Of a DNA stretch of 64,000 bases, positions 32,282 to 41,600 are shown one piece after another; position 1 is the first letter of the stretch, and each line of letters starts with the position of its first letter. Source of the stretch: Paenibacillus_T sp033239625. GTDB taxonomy: Bacteria; Bacillota; Bacilli; Paenibacillales; Paenibacillaceae. The notes below the pieces were generated by a model. It was given only the letters and a program-made list of their open reading frames with translations. It did no database searches and was not told the DNA's origin. The DNA is taken from assembly GCF_033239625.1 (NCBI RefSeq), contig NZ_BTCK01000006.1, forward strand, positions 62,001 through 126,000, in the 5' to 3' direction. The position numbers and the translations under genes are program-made.

Positions 32282-34057
32282 TCATGTTGAAACTTTAAAA
32301 ATACGGACGGCTTCTACCAACTGCTCTGCCATTTCCGCCAGCTTGCTGATTGATGCCGTCATTTCTGTTACCGAAATATGCTGTTGCTGCACCGCTGAAG
32401 CAACCACCTTCGACTCTGTTGCCTGTTCTTGGGCAGAGGAGGAAATTAGCCTTACCGAAGCTGTGATTTTCTCGAACGAATCGGTTATTTCCTCTACCGC
32501 TTCCAGCAGCTTGTCTGAGCGTAATGAAAGTTCGGAAATGCCCGCGAATATGTGCGAGAAATTGTCGTATGTTCCTTTAAGGCGCTGTTGGCCATTCCTC
32601 ACAGCCTGATGACCCGCCATTATGGCCTCCATTACCGATTGGCTATCCGCTTGCGTATGTTTTATAAGCTTCGAGATCGCTAGTGCCGCATCTGCCGATT
32701 GCTCGGCCAGCTTGCGCACCTCGCCGGCTACAACGGCGAAACCTTTGCCCTGCTCTCCGACTCTCGCTGCTTCGATCGTTGCGTTCAATGACAATAAATT
32801 CGTTTGGTCCGCAATTTCCCGAATGACGTCAACGATTTTCCCTATTTCAAGAGAACGCTCGCTCAGCTCGACAGCCGCATCAAGCGATTGCTCCATCGAT
32901 CCCGATATAACGTTCATCTGCTCGACCGTCTGCTCCGCGAGGCTCTGCCCGTCCGTAGACGTCTCTCTCACCTGTTTGGCCATCTGCTGCATCTCTCTCA
33001 TCTCCACAGCTGCACTCGTCAGCTTGCCTTCTATCGCTTTAATAGAGCTTGAACTGTTTCCAATGGCATCCACTGTCTCGTTAATGGCGGCACTCATGCT
33101 GTTGATCGAAGCGGCAGCCTGCCGGGAACCGGCGCTCAAGTCGCCTGCCGTCTTATCGAGACTCCTGCTCGTCGAGGAAACCCCGTCGGATGCGCTGAAT
33201 ATTTGCTGGATCAACATTCGTAAACTAGCTGTCATATGAGCGAAGGTTTGCCCCAGAACCCCGAATTCATCCTTTCGGCTGCTAATAAATGAATGGGTCA
33301 AATCTCCTTGTGCGATCGTCTCAGCTTCCGACATCAATTCCTTCAACGGCCTTGTGATCACCCTGCTCATTCGAAATGTGATGAAACCGCCTAGCAGCAG
33401 CAGCCCAACAGACAGCATCGATGTCGTCCATAAAATAAAATTCGCGCTTTTCTTAATTGCCGAGGCATCCAAATTAAGGCCTAGAATGCCGTATATATCA
33501 TCGTTGCCATTGCGCACCGGAACATATACCGATTGGTGAACGCCATATGAATCCTCATATATGCCCGTCATGGTTGTCTTAGCCATGTCGAACGATTCCG
33601 CCATTTCGGAACTGAACAAATGCTTATCACCGTATTTTGCCTCTGGATCGGTCGATACAATGACGCGTCCCGTCTTGTTGTCTTCAGATAAAATAAATAC
33701 GCTTTCCAAATCATACTGTGTCCGGATTGTCTCGAGAGCTCGCTGCATTTCGTTATATGCTTCAGATTGAGGGCCTTTCAATTCCCCTCCATGTCCCGGC
33801 ACAGCCTGCACACGATCTGATGCAATCAATATATTCGTCCGCAACCGAAACTCGAATTGTTTCAGCAGTGCCTTCTCCGTATTTCGGTGAATATAATAGC
33901 CTGCGCTTGCGAACACAGCGCATACGAGAATCAGAAGCGCAAGAAGAAAAAAGGCGATCTTGACGGCGATTCGGCTGTCCAACCAATCTCTAATCGATGT
34001 AAGGCGAGAGCTAAGGCGTTTGTGGGCAATTTTTTGCTGAATATAGAGTGCGTTCAT
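32282..34057 (-). CDS. Methyl-accepting chemotaxis protein
   Basis: A transmembrane chemoreceptor that signals to CheA/CheW. The 591-residue protein has a first membrane helix (IAFFLLALLILVCAVFASAG near residue 34), an extracytoplasmic sensor domain of about 150 residues resembling a single Cache fold (SVFILSEDNKTGRVIVSTDP near 117; GIYEDSYGVHQSVYVPVRNG near 165), a second helix near 205, a HAMP domain (SRVITRPLKELMSEAETIAQ), and a signalling domain with the tip EIADQTNLLSLNATIEAARV. No C-terminal CheR-docking pentapeptide is present. The ligand cannot be told. It interrupts the order RNase-rplU seen in relatives. Confidence 0.93.
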   Translation of the reverse strand: MNALYIQQKIAHKRLSSRLTSIRDWLDSRIAVKIAFFLLALLILVCAVFASAGYYIHRNTEKALLKQFEFRLRTNILIASDRVQAVPGHGGELKGPQSEAYNEMQRALETIRTQYDLESVFILSEDNKTGRVIVSTDPEAKYGDKHLFSSEMAESFDMAKTTMTGIYEDSYGVHQSVYVPVRNGNDDIYGILGLNLDASAIKKSANFILWTTSMLSVGLLLLGGFITFRMSRVITRPLKELMSEAETIAQGDLTHSFISSRKDEFGVLGQTFAHMTASLRMLIQQIFSASDGVSSTSRSLDKTAGDLSAGSRQAAASINSMSAAINETVDAIGNSSSSIKAIEGKLTSAAVEMREMQQMAKQVRETSTDGQSLAEQTVEQMNVISGSMEQSLDAAVELSERSLEIGKIVDVIREIADQTNLLSLNATIEAARVGEQGKGFAVVAGEVRKLAEQSADAALAISKLIKHTQADSQSVMEAIMAGHQAVRNGQQRLKGTYDNFSHIFAGISELSLRSDKLLEAVEEITDSFEKITASVRLISSSAQEQATESKVVASAVQQQHISVTEMTASISKLAEMAEQLVEAVRIFKVST

Positions 34058-34269
34058 TATTCCGTCTCTCCTTCTTGACTAAGGAATATCCGGATTCTGG
34101 GCTGCGTTCATCCGTCCGTACAAGTCGAATATTTTCTTTGATGCATCCGTAAACCTTGTAATATTAATAATTCATATAAGAATACTATGATTTAATGGAA
34201 TAGTCTACATAAAATCTGTATTTTCGACAACAACAAACAACTAGAGAAGCAGCATACCTAATCTTAAGT

Positions 34270-34299
34270 AAAATAAAAAAGGCAAGCTCGATTGCCTGC
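34270..34299 (-). terminator. Terminator after the RNase E/G gene
   Basis: Arms GGCAA/TTGCC around TCGAGC are followed on the minus strand by TTTTTTATTTT. Confidence 0.8.
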
Positions 34300-34333
34300 C
34301 CTTTCAACTTAACAATTATTAGCTTGTACGAAG

Positions 34334-35608
34334 TTAGCATCTATTGAACGCCGATTTGCCGGTGCCTCCGCAATGGATGCATGAATGCCCTGCTGAACGC
34401 TGGCCATTGTTTCGCGCCTGCTTCCTTGTCATCTCCAGCAATCCAAGCCTTGTCCAGCCAACGACCGTACATCTGCTTCGATCCATGCGCGTCAGCGCCT
34501 CCATCTGCTGCGAGATGCGCTGGCGGTTCGTCTCGCTCTCCATATCGATAAAATCAATAATGATAATGCCGCCTGCATCGCGGATGCGAAGGAGCCTCGC
34601 AATTAGTTCGGCCGCTTCAGCGTTCGTGCGGTACATCGTTTCCTCGAGGTTGTCGCTGCCGATGTAACGACCTGTGTTCACGTCGATAACCGTCAGCGCT
34701 TCCGTCTGATCCCAAACAATATATCCGCCGCTTGCAAGCTGAATCTTACGGGAGAGCGCCTGCTCGGCTTGCCTGCCAATGCCGAATCGGTCGAATAGAT
34801 CTCCTTCCGATCCATGGCATTGTACAAGATGGTTTCGCCCCGGCGCCATCGTACTGACCAGCGAGTGAACCTGCTCAAACAACTGTTGGTCGCTTACGAG
34901 CACTTCATCGATATCGGCTGCCAGCATATCACGTACAACGCGATGCATCAGCCCTGCCTCCAAATGAACGACAGACGGCGCTTTCCGCTGGTTCGCTTGC
35001 CTTGACAACGCCTGCCACAACTCGCGCAGCGCAGCCGCGTCTTCCGCAAGCGCTTCTTCCGGAACGCCGCCTGCTGCCGTGCGCATAATGACGCCTTCCC
35101 TCGGCTGCCGAATCCGTTCTCCGACGATGCGCAGCCGCTCGCGCTCCTGCTCGTCGCCGATTTTGCGGGATACGCCGACATAAGCCGCCTCCGGCATATA
35201 GACCAGCCATCTACCCGGCAGCGATATATGGGTCGTCACGCGCGCTCCCTTCCCTCCGCCAGGCTCGCGTACCACTTGCACTACGAGCTCCTGTCCCGGG
35301 CGCAGCACATCGCGAATGGACGGCTTGTCCGCCGCTTGCTTCTCTCTTCTCTCCAAGTTCGGATGAAGCACATCGTCGATGTACAGAAACGCATTTTTCG
35401 ACAAACCAATATCAAGAAAAGCCGCCTGCATGCCAGGCAGCACGTTAATCACTTTGCCTTTATAAATATTGCCCATCACCGCGCTAGGCTGCATTCGGCC
35501 CGGCTGCTCCGGATCATGAAGCTGTGAGGCGTAATCCACCAATATGCCGTTATCGAGCACCGCTGCATATAAACCATCCGTATTGCTATGCATCAGCAAT
35601 TGCTTCAT
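34334..35608 (-). CDS. Rne/Rng family ribonuclease
   Basis: An RNase E/G-type endonuclease that cuts single-stranded RNA in mRNA turnover and rRNA maturation. The 424-residue protein has an S1 domain near residues 40-125 (GNIYKGKVINVLPGMQAAFL), the RNase H-like and 5' sensor regions, and the two catalytic Asp residues in TVIDVNTGRYIG near 305 and IIIDFIDMESE near 350. The protein ends just after a Zn-link-like CIHCGGTGKS, so the small C-terminal domain found in E. coli RNase G (489 residues) is missing. B. subtilis lacks this family; in other Bacillales it is found here, between spoIVFB and rplU. Confidence 0.92.
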   Translation of the reverse strand: MKQLLMHSNTDGLYAAVLDNGILVDYASQLHDPEQPGRMQPSAVMGNIYKGKVINVLPGMQAAFLDIGLSKNAFLYIDDVLHPNLERREKQAADKPSIRDVLRPGQELVVQVVREPGGGKGARVTTHISLPGRWLVYMPEAAYVGVSRKIGDEQERERLRIVGERIRQPREGVIMRTAAGGVPEEALAEDAAALRELWQALSRQANQRKAPSVVHLEAGLMHRVVRDMLAADIDEVLVSDQQLFEQVHSLVSTMAPGRNHLVQCHGSEGDLFDRFGIGRQAEQALSRKIQLASGGYIVWDQTEALTVIDVNTGRYIGSDNLEETMYRTNAEAAELIARLLRIRDAGGIIIIDFIDMESETNRQRISQQMEALTRMDRSRCTVVGWTRLGLLEMTRKQARNNGQRSAGHSCIHCGGTGKSAFNRC

Positions 35609-35672
35609 TTGTCGTCACCTGCCCGTCCAAATCGTTAACGTCAGGACGATTATAGCATGAACGACAGAGCGG

Positions 35673-36554
35673 TTAAATGATCAGTTCGACAACAGGGCGA
35701 TTCGGATTCGGAGAGGCGAAAAACCCGTGAAGCAGCTCATTCTCCGGTAAAATGCCAAGCAGCTCCCCGCGAGCCGTCGTCACATACACGAGATGAACGG
35801 CATCCCGCCGAAAATATTTGAGCACCGCCTGCAGCGCGGCTTCGGGTCTAACGATGATTGGAGCTGCATGAACCCCGCGGTCGATCTGCTTACGGGCATA
35901 ACGTTCGCGGTTCATGAGGAAACGGATGAAGAGGAACGGCATATGGCGACGATGCGTCCAATTCGTAGCAAGCAGAAACAACGCGATTGTGAGCACATTG
36001 AGCTGAATTCCCCCGCCTAGCCACAGCTGTTGAACGAAGGCAGAACCAGCCAGCAAGATACTTAGGGCGATGCTGATTCGAATCGTCCAAGAGAGCGCAA
36101 GATGATACGTCATAAGACGACAGAGCAAACATTGCAGCAGCTTGCCTCCATCCAGAGGATGAATCGGGATCATATTGAACAGCACAATGAGCATATTCGC
36201 TTTAACCAATTCATTTGCCCAAGCCGCATCTCCGATTCCAAGCTGTCCAATACCCCACGCCAGCGCTGCCATCCAGACGTTCTGCAGCGGTCCCGCGAGC
36301 GCAACTATCGCTTCTTCACGCGTTGGCATGCCTCCCGCTTCTTCTGTCTCCGCAACGCCGCCGAAAGGGAGCAGCTTAACCTCTCGAATACGCCAGCCGA
36401 ACGAACGCGCCGCAACGACATGCCCCAGTTCATGCACGAATACAAGAACGAACAACGTAATAAGCTCCGCGAAACGGCCTGCGGCAGCAGACAACAGCAT
36501 AACGATCACGAAGAGCGGGTGTACACTCCAGACGATCCCGCGAAATTTAATCAA
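35673..36554 (-). CDS. spoIVFB: SpoIVFB-type intramembrane metalloprotease (M50)
   Basis: SpoIVFB cleaves pro-sigma-K in the mother cell after a signal from the forespore. The 293-residue protein has about six membrane helices, the zinc motif HELGH (near residue 42, in VLVFVHELGHVVAARSFGW), the second motif IPIHPLDGGKLLQ near 130, and a C-terminal cytoplasmic CBS-like domain (PEAALQAVLKYFRRDAVHLV) with which the enzyme senses ATP in B. subtilis. It overlaps spoIVFA by eight bases. M50 peptidases of other function exist, but the partnership with spoIVFA fixes the assignment. Confidence 0.93.
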   Translation of the reverse strand: MIKFRGIVWSVHPLFVIVMLLSAAAGRFAELITLFVLVFVHELGHVVAARSFGWRIREVKLLPFGGVAETEEAGGMPTREEAIVALAGPLQNVWMAALAWGIGQLGIGDAAWANELVKANMLIVLFNMIPIHPLDGGKLLQCLLCRLMTYHLALSWTIRISIALSILLAGSAFVQQLWLGGGIQLNVLTIALFLLATNWTHRRHMPFLFIRFLMNRERYARKQIDRGVHAAPIIVRPEAALQAVLKYFRRDAVHLVYVTTARGELLGILPENELLHGFFASPNPNRPVVELII

Positions 36555-37599
36555 GCGGAATCACGTCGGTCGGATCAATATATCGGCCATCCTCTTTCAC
36601 TGCGAAATACAGCACGCCGGATTCGGTGCCGCCGTCATTCATAAGCTGGCCTATGACATCTCCCGCTTCCACCCAATCATCCTTGCTGACCGATGCGGTA
36701 GCAAGCTGTCCGTATTGGGTCTGCCTGCCTCCTGCATGCTGGATCACGACCGTCTGACCTTGGCCTGTATTGTCTGTCACGAGCACGACTTGTCCTGTTT
36801 CTGCCGCTGCGACGGTGCTTCCCGGATCGCCCGCCAGCTCAATGCCGCCAAGCGACTCTGCGAACGACTTGATCAAGGTGGAATTCGGCAGCGGCGAGAC
36901 GATCGGCATCGTGCTGTGCGGTGTGCCGTCTACAGCCGCAACTTGTTCTTTCGAATCGCCGAACAGAGGGATAAAAGCAGGCGAGCCTGCAAAGGTGCGA
37001 TCATACCAAGCCTCCACGGTCTGAAAATCAAACTCGTCCGTCAGTGCCGCCGTAACCAGCGTCTGTCCCTGCTCGGCCAAGCCTCCGTTTATTTGAAACA
37101 GCCCCCAGATCACGCCGAACAATACCGCGCTTGCAACGATTTGCAGCCGCAGCTGCCGCATGAAACGAGAGCCTCCGCCTCTTGCGGGACCGATCGGCGG
37201 ATACTCCGATGCAAGATCACCATAGCCCGCGTTTGGCCGATTCAAGCCGAGCCAAGGCGCCGTGCTCGATTTCCACAGCTTCTCGGGGTCCTGCTCTAGT
37301 GTCTGATGAGGGCCGGCGGATGGATAATCGCCCCTTCTCACAAGCATGGGCGAGTTACGATTGACCATGTCGCTAGGCGGCAGCGAAACTTCATCCCTGA
37401 GCGGATCGGCCGGTGACGTAAGCTGCTTCGACGGTGCAAGAGGTGCCGCCGTTATTGACGATGGAACTTGAATGGGCGCTCCGGGAAGCTGTCCATATCC
37501 GCTTAATTCCGCCGTCTGATCCACCTGCATCTGCTTCTGAGACTGCTCTATGATTTGGCGGATTCGCTCCTGCTGCCTCTCTCGAATCCTCTCGTTCAT
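36547..37599 (-). CDS. spoIVFA: SpoIVFA-like regulator with degenerate M23 domain
   Basis: SpoIVFA holds SpoIVFB inactive with BofA in the outer forespore membrane until SpoIVB cuts it. The 350-residue protein has a long cytoplasmic N-terminus rich in Gln/Glu and Pro/Ser, one membrane helix (LRLQIVASAVLFGVIWGLFQ near residue 150), and an extracytoplasmic LytM/M23-like domain (GQGQTVVIQHAGGRQTQYGQ near 275) in which the HxH zinc motif is lost (QYGQL instead of YAHL). Hence it cannot be an active peptidase, as expected for SpoIVFA. A strong AAGGAGGGCG ribosome site marks the ATG. Confidence 0.88.
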   Translation of the reverse strand: MNERIRERQQERIRQIIEQSQKQMQVDQTAELSGYGQLPGAPIQVPSSITAAPLAPSKQLTSPADPLRDEVSLPPSDMVNRNSPMLVRRGDYPSAGPHQTLEQDPEKLWKSSTAPWLGLNRPNAGYGDLASEYPPIGPARGGGSRFMRQLRLQIVASAVLFGVIWGLFQINGGLAEQGQTLVTAALTDEFDFQTVEAWYDRTFAGSPAFIPLFGDSKEQVAAVDGTPHSTMPIVSPLPNSTLIKSFAESLGGIELAGDPGSTVAAAETGQVVLVTDNTGQGQTVVIQHAGGRQTQYGQLATASVSKDDWVEAGDVIGQLMNDGGTESGVLYFAVKEDGRYIDPTDVIPLD

Positions 37600-37797
37600 T
37601 GCTATCGCCCTCCTTCACTTGTCCTATATGTATGAATAAGGCCGGACAACTATGAACAGTGGATGACAGCTTAATGAATGCAAATAATGTCTTTACATCA
37701 AATTCGAATTGATTTATGATGTAAGCGCAATCATTTCTTGTCAAATTATGACGGCCTTACCCGACTATGGGCATCAGGCTTTTTTTATCCCACATTT

Positions 37798-37811
37798 CGG
37801 AAACGTTTTCG
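37798..37811. promoter_or_regulatory. Possible CcpA (cre) site
   Basis: CGGAAACGTTTTCG matches the cre consensus TGNAARCGNWWWCA at all positions except the two outer ones. Its place about 340 bases upstream of a secreted plant-polysaccharide hydrolase makes carbon catabolite control plausible. The distance is long for simple roadblock repression. Confidence 0.4.
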
Positions 37812-37993
37812 TTTGGTCTTTCGAAACATTTTGCCTACAACGATCCCACTTACGTCTTCCGCTCCCACATTTGACTCCAGCGTTATTATTCTTGTCTAGC
37901 TGCTCATCTCACACCATTGCTTGTTACAACAGCATTCATCCGCTGCCCTGCATGCAGTCGATTACAGTTTTGTGTTCTATTGATGATTCTATT

Positions 37994-38018
37994 TAAGGAG
38001 GTGATGCCCGCGTCGTAA
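37994..38018 (+). promoter_or_regulatory. Extended Shine-Dalgarno sequence in the GH74 leader
   Basis: TTAAGGAGGTGAT pairs with the 16S 3' end over about a dozen bases, yet the nearest in-frame start of the enzyme is 140 bases downstream. The ATG right after it (38004) opens only MPAS and a stop, and is too close to the GGAGG for efficient initiation. It could be a ribosome-binding stabiliser of the 5' mRNA end, as known for the cry3A STAB-SD, or a tiny leader peptide. Confidence 0.45.
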
Positions 38019-38149
38019 CGGGTTTATTCGGCTATTTGGTGTTTTGAAAGCATTCGCATGGAATGAAGCATTCGGATCTGCACACACAACAGACGCACAC
38101 TCATTCTGACACCATCTCCACTATTCCAAAATTTATAGGAGGTTATTTC

Positions 38150-41100
38150 GTGTTCAAATCGTTGCTTAAGCAAGCTGGCATTATCTCGCTCGTCACCGCC
38201 ATCCTTGCGACCTCATTCGTATTCAGCGCTAGTCAGCGGGCATCCGCTGCGGTAAGTGAAGCTTATAATTGGAACAATGTCGTTACCGGCGGCGGCGGCG
38301 GATATGTACCAGGCATTATTTTCAACAAAAAAGAAAAAGATCTCATCTATGCCCGCACCGATATCGGTGGCGCTTATCGTTGGAACAAATCGACGAACGG
38401 CTGGGATTCCATCACGGACTCCGCTGGCTGGGTCGACTGGAATAAGAACGGCGTTGACGCTCTTGCGACAGACTCTGTCGATCCTAACCGTTTGTATCTT
38501 GCAACCGGCATGTACACGAACGACTGGGACGGCAATGGTCAAATTATGCGCTCCACTGACCGCGGCAATACGTGGGCAGTCACTTCTCTTCCGTTCAAAG
38601 TAGGCGGCAATATGCCTGGCCGCGGAATGGGCGAACGGCTCGTCATCGACCCGAATAAGAACAGCGTCCTCTTCTACGGCGCTCGGAGCGGCAATGGCCT
38701 GTGGAAAAGTACGGACTACGGCGTAACGTGGTCGAAAGTTACGTCATTCACGAATGCAGGCACTTACATTCAAACGCCTGGCGACGTGTATGGCGGCGAT
38801 ATTGTTGGTCTATCGTGGATCACATTCGACCCGAGCACGGGCACATCCGGCAATGCTACGCAGACGATCTACGTCGGTGTCGCTGACAAAGGGACAAGCG
38901 TCTATAAGAGCACAGACGGCGGTACGACTTGGGCCGCCGTAGCTGGCCAGCCAACAGGCTATATCCCGCATCATGGCGAGCTTGCTTCCAACGGCAATCT
39001 GTACATTACGTACAGCGACGGCGCAGGCCCTTATGACGGAACGAAAGGCGATGTGTGGAAGCTGAACACCGCTACCGGCGCATGGACGAATATCAGCCCG
39101 GTTCCAAGCAGCAATACATCGGACAACTACTTCGGCTACGGCGGCATTTCCGTCGATGCGCAAAATCCTAACACGCTGATCGTCGCTGCGCTTAACATGT
39201 GGTGGCCGGATGGCCAGATTTACCGCAGCCGCGATGGTGGCGCAACATGGTCGACGTTCTGGGTATGGGGTAATTATCCTAACCGTACGTTGAACTACAC
39301 GCACGATATTACCGGGGCTCCATGGCTTGATATGGGCGTCACCGCATCGATGCCAGATGTATCGCCGAAGCTCGGATGGATGATGGACGATATTGAGATT
39401 GATCCATTCAACTCCGACCGTATGATGTACGGCACTGGCGCAACGATTTATGGCACGACGAATCTGACCGCACTCGACACAGGCGGTAAAGTGAAGCTGT
39501 CGGTTATGGCCAAAGGTATCGAAGAAACCGCTGTGCTTGGACTGATCAGCCCGCCTTCTGGCGCACCGCTAATAAGCGCGCTTGGCGATATTGCCGGATT
39601 CCGTCATGACAGCCTGACGACGCCGCCGACCAAAGTATTCACAAGCCCTCACTGGTCCACCACTTATGGCATCGACTATGCGGAGCTTACTCCGAGTTAT
39701 ATCGTACGGGTTGGCATGGCTGACTATGAGGCTGATGCAACGGTGAAATCTGTTGCTATCTCGACGGATGGCGGCACGAATTGGTACAAAACGAACTCGG
39801 AGCCTTCCGGCACGACAGGCGGCGGTACGGTAGCTGTTGCGGCTGATGCAAGCTCGATCGTCTGGAGTACGTCGGACAAAGGCGTCTACTATTCGAAGAC
39901 AGGCGGCAACTCGTGGACGGCAAGCACTGGCGTGCCTGCAGGTGCCAAAGTCGCTTCCGACCGCGTCAATCCGAACAAAATCTATGCTTACGCAGCTGGC
40001 GCTCTCTACTTGAGTAAGAACGGCGGCGTTTCATTCGCACAGACCGCAGCAACGGGACTGCCGCTCAGCGGTTCTGCCAATCTTAAAGCGGTACCGGGAA
40101 TTGAAGGCGACATTTGGTTCGCCGGCGGCAACGACAATCCAGGTCCGTATGGTCTGTGGCATTCGACGAACTCCGGCGCTTCGTTTACGAAGCTGTCTAA
40201 CGTAACCGAAGCAGATGGAATCGGATTCGGTAAAGCGGCAGCGGGTTCATCGTATATGGCACTGTATACGATTGCGAAGATCGATGGCGTTCGAGGCATC
40301 TTCCGTTCTAACGATGCTGGCGCAACGTGGGTACGAATCAATGATGATCAGCATCAATATGGACGCCCGACCGTTATTACAGGCGATCCGCGTATTTATG
40401 GCCGTGTCTATCTTGGTACGAACGGTCGCGGCATTCTTTACGCAGACCCAACAGGCGGAACGACCACGCCAGTCAATTCGACGATTACGCCAACAACCGC
40501 TTCTTTCAATAAGAAGACAGCTAATCAAGCCGATATCGCTGTGACGATGACGTTGAATGGCAATACGCTGTCGAACATTAAGAATGGTTCTGCAACGCTT
40601 GTGTCCGGCACGGACTACACGGTCTCCGGAAGCGCAGTAACAATTAAGAAGAGCTACCTTGCTTCTCAAGCTGTCGGAACAACGACACTGACGTTCAACT
40701 TCAGTGCCGGCTCTGCGGCGACGCTTGCGGTAACGGTCGTTGATACCACTTCCACTGTAAGCAACTCGACGATTACGCCGACAACCGCTTCTTTCGATAA
40801 GAAGACAGCCAACCAGGCCGATATCGCGGTAACGATGACGCTGAATGGCAATACGCTGTCAAACATTAAGAATGGTTCTGCAACGCTTATATCCGGAACG
40901 GACTATACGGTCTCCGGCAGTGCTGTAACCATTAAGAAGAGCTACCTTGCTGCGCAGGCTGTCGGAACAACGACATTGACGTTCAACTTCAGCGCTGGCT
41001 CTGCTGCAACGCTTGCAGTAACCGTCACCGATACTACTTCGGCCGCAACAGGTACGTTCAAGGTACAAGCATTCAACGGTTCAACTTCCGCTTCTGCCGT

Positions 41101-41503
41101 GTCGATCAATCCGCGTATTCGTATTACGAATACAGGAACGACCGCGCTTAACCTAGCTGATGTGAAGGTTCGCTACTACTACACATCGAACGGCACGCAA
41201 TCGCAAGTTTATGCGATTGACTGGGCTTCGATCGGAAGCGCGAACATCACGGGCACATTCGTCACGATGCCAACAGCGAAGACGAATGCCGATACGTACC
41301 TGGAGATCGGCTTCACAAGTGCAGCAGGGACGGTTGCTGCGGGACAAAGCGTTGATATTCAAATCCGGTTCAATAAATCCGACTGGTCGAACTATACACA
41401 AACGGACGACTACTCGTACAACTCCACTTCAACTGCATACGTGGATTGGACGAAGACGACAGGCTACACGTCCGGTACGCTTACTTGGGGAATTGAACCG
41501 TAA
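38150..41503 (+). CDS. Secreted xyloglucanase, GH74-X2-X2-CBM3
   Basis: GH74 enzymes hydrolyse the beta-1,4-glucan backbone of plant xyloglucan. The 1117-residue protein starts at GTG 38150 after ATAGGAGG; an upstream ATG (38063) lacks a ribosome site. It has a signal peptide (cleavage after ASA, residue 33), a GH74 double beta-propeller (about 40-770) with catalytic Asp candidates in ARTDIGGAYRW and DIEIDPFNSDR and many sialidase-type STDGG repeats, two near-identical X2 modules (about 776-868 and 872-964), and a C-terminal CBM3 (about 966-1117) for cellulose binding. The layout resembles Paenibacillus multimodular xyloglucanases. It is the only large plus-strand gene between spoIVFA and rodA, so probably an insertion into the conserved order. 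Confidence 0.95.
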   Translation: MFKSLLKQAGIISLVTAILATSFVFSASQRASAAVSEAYNWNNVVTGGGGGYVPGIIFNKKEKDLIYARTDIGGAYRWNKSTNGWDSITDSAGWVDWNKNGVDALATDSVDPNRLYLATGMYTNDWDGNGQIMRSTDRGNTWAVTSLPFKVGGNMPGRGMGERLVIDPNKNSVLFYGARSGNGLWKSTDYGVTWSKVTSFTNAGTYIQTPGDVYGGDIVGLSWITFDPSTGTSGNATQTIYVGVADKGTSVYKSTDGGTTWAAVAGQPTGYIPHHGELASNGNLYITYSDGAGPYDGTKGDVWKLNTATGAWTNISPVPSSNTSDNYFGYGGISVDAQNPNTLIVAALNMWWPDGQIYRSRDGGATWSTFWVWGNYPNRTLNYTHDITGAPWLDMGVTASMPDVSPKLGWMMDDIEIDPFNSDRMMYGTGATIYGTTNLTALDTGGKVKLSVMAKGIEETAVLGLISPPSGAPLISALGDIAGFRHDSLTTPPTKVFTSPHWSTTYGIDYAELTPSYIVRVGMADYEADATVKSVAISTDGGTNWYKTNSEPSGTTGGGTVAVAADASSIVWSTSDKGVYYSKTGGNSWTASTGVPAGAKVASDRVNPNKIYAYAAGALYLSKNGGVSFAQTAATGLPLSGSANLKAVPGIEGDIWFAGGNDNPGPYGLWHSTNSGASFTKLSNVTEADGIGFGKAAAGSSYMALYTIAKIDGVRGIFRSNDAGATWVRINDDQHQYGRPTVITGDPRIYGRVYLGTNGRGILYADPTGGTTTPVNSTITPTTASFNKKTANQADIAVTMTLNGNTLSNIKNGSATLVSGTDYTVSGSAVTIKKSYLASQAVGTTTLTFNFSAGSAATLAVTVVDTTSTVSNSTITPTTASFDKKTANQADIAVTMTLNGNTLSNIKNGSATLISGTDYTVSGSAVTIKKSYLAAQAVGTTTLTFNFSAGSAATLAVTVTDTTSAATGTFKVQAFNGSTSASAVSINPRIRITNTGTTALNLADVKVRYYYTSNGTQSQVYAIDWASIGSANITGTFVTMPTAKTNADTYLEIGFTSAAGTVAAGQSVDIQIRFNKSDWSNYTQTDDYSYNSTSTAYVDWTKTTGYTSGTLTWGIEP
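40477..41038 (+). repeat. Tandem duplication of the X2 module
   Basis: Two direct repeats of about 275 bp (40477-40750 and 40765-41038) differ at scattered, mostly synonymous positions. They encode the two X2 modules, starting with NSTITPTTASF, with only a few residue changes between them. Confidence 0.92.
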
Positions 41504-41523
41504 GCAGCAGCTCTACTGAAATC

Positions 41524-41580
41524 AAAAACAAGCCGCCCTCGCTTCAGCTGATATACAGCTGAAACGAGGGCGGCTTTTCT
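41524..41580. terminator. Bidirectional terminator between GH74 gene and D-2-hydroxyacid dehydrogenase
   Basis: A long hairpin with arms AGCCGCCCTCG and CGAGGGCGGCT and inner CAGCTG pairs is flanked by T-rich sequence on both strands, serving both converging genes. Confidence 0.92.
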
Positions 41581-41600
41581 ATTGGCTCACAACTTCAATC

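Larger units (their letters stand above)
37600..38149. other. Long divergent region upstream of the xyloglucanase
   Basis: This 550-base region separates spoIVFA (minus) from the GH74 gene (plus). No gene is recognised. It has a possible catabolite-repression site (37798-37811), a very strong Shine-Dalgarno-like sequence far from the start codon (37994-38005), and the true ribosome site ATAGGAGG (38136-38143) seven bases before the GTG. Confidence 0.6.

Noticed and set aside
36547..37599. SpoIVFA as an active M23 peptidase
   Set aside because: The HxH metal motif is absent (QYGQL), and its overlap with spoIVFB indicates a regulator.
38045..38058. A second cre-like sequence (TGAAAGCATTCGCA) before the xyloglucanase
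   Set aside because: It lacks the central CG at the right position and the W-rich right half, so it is too far from the consensus.
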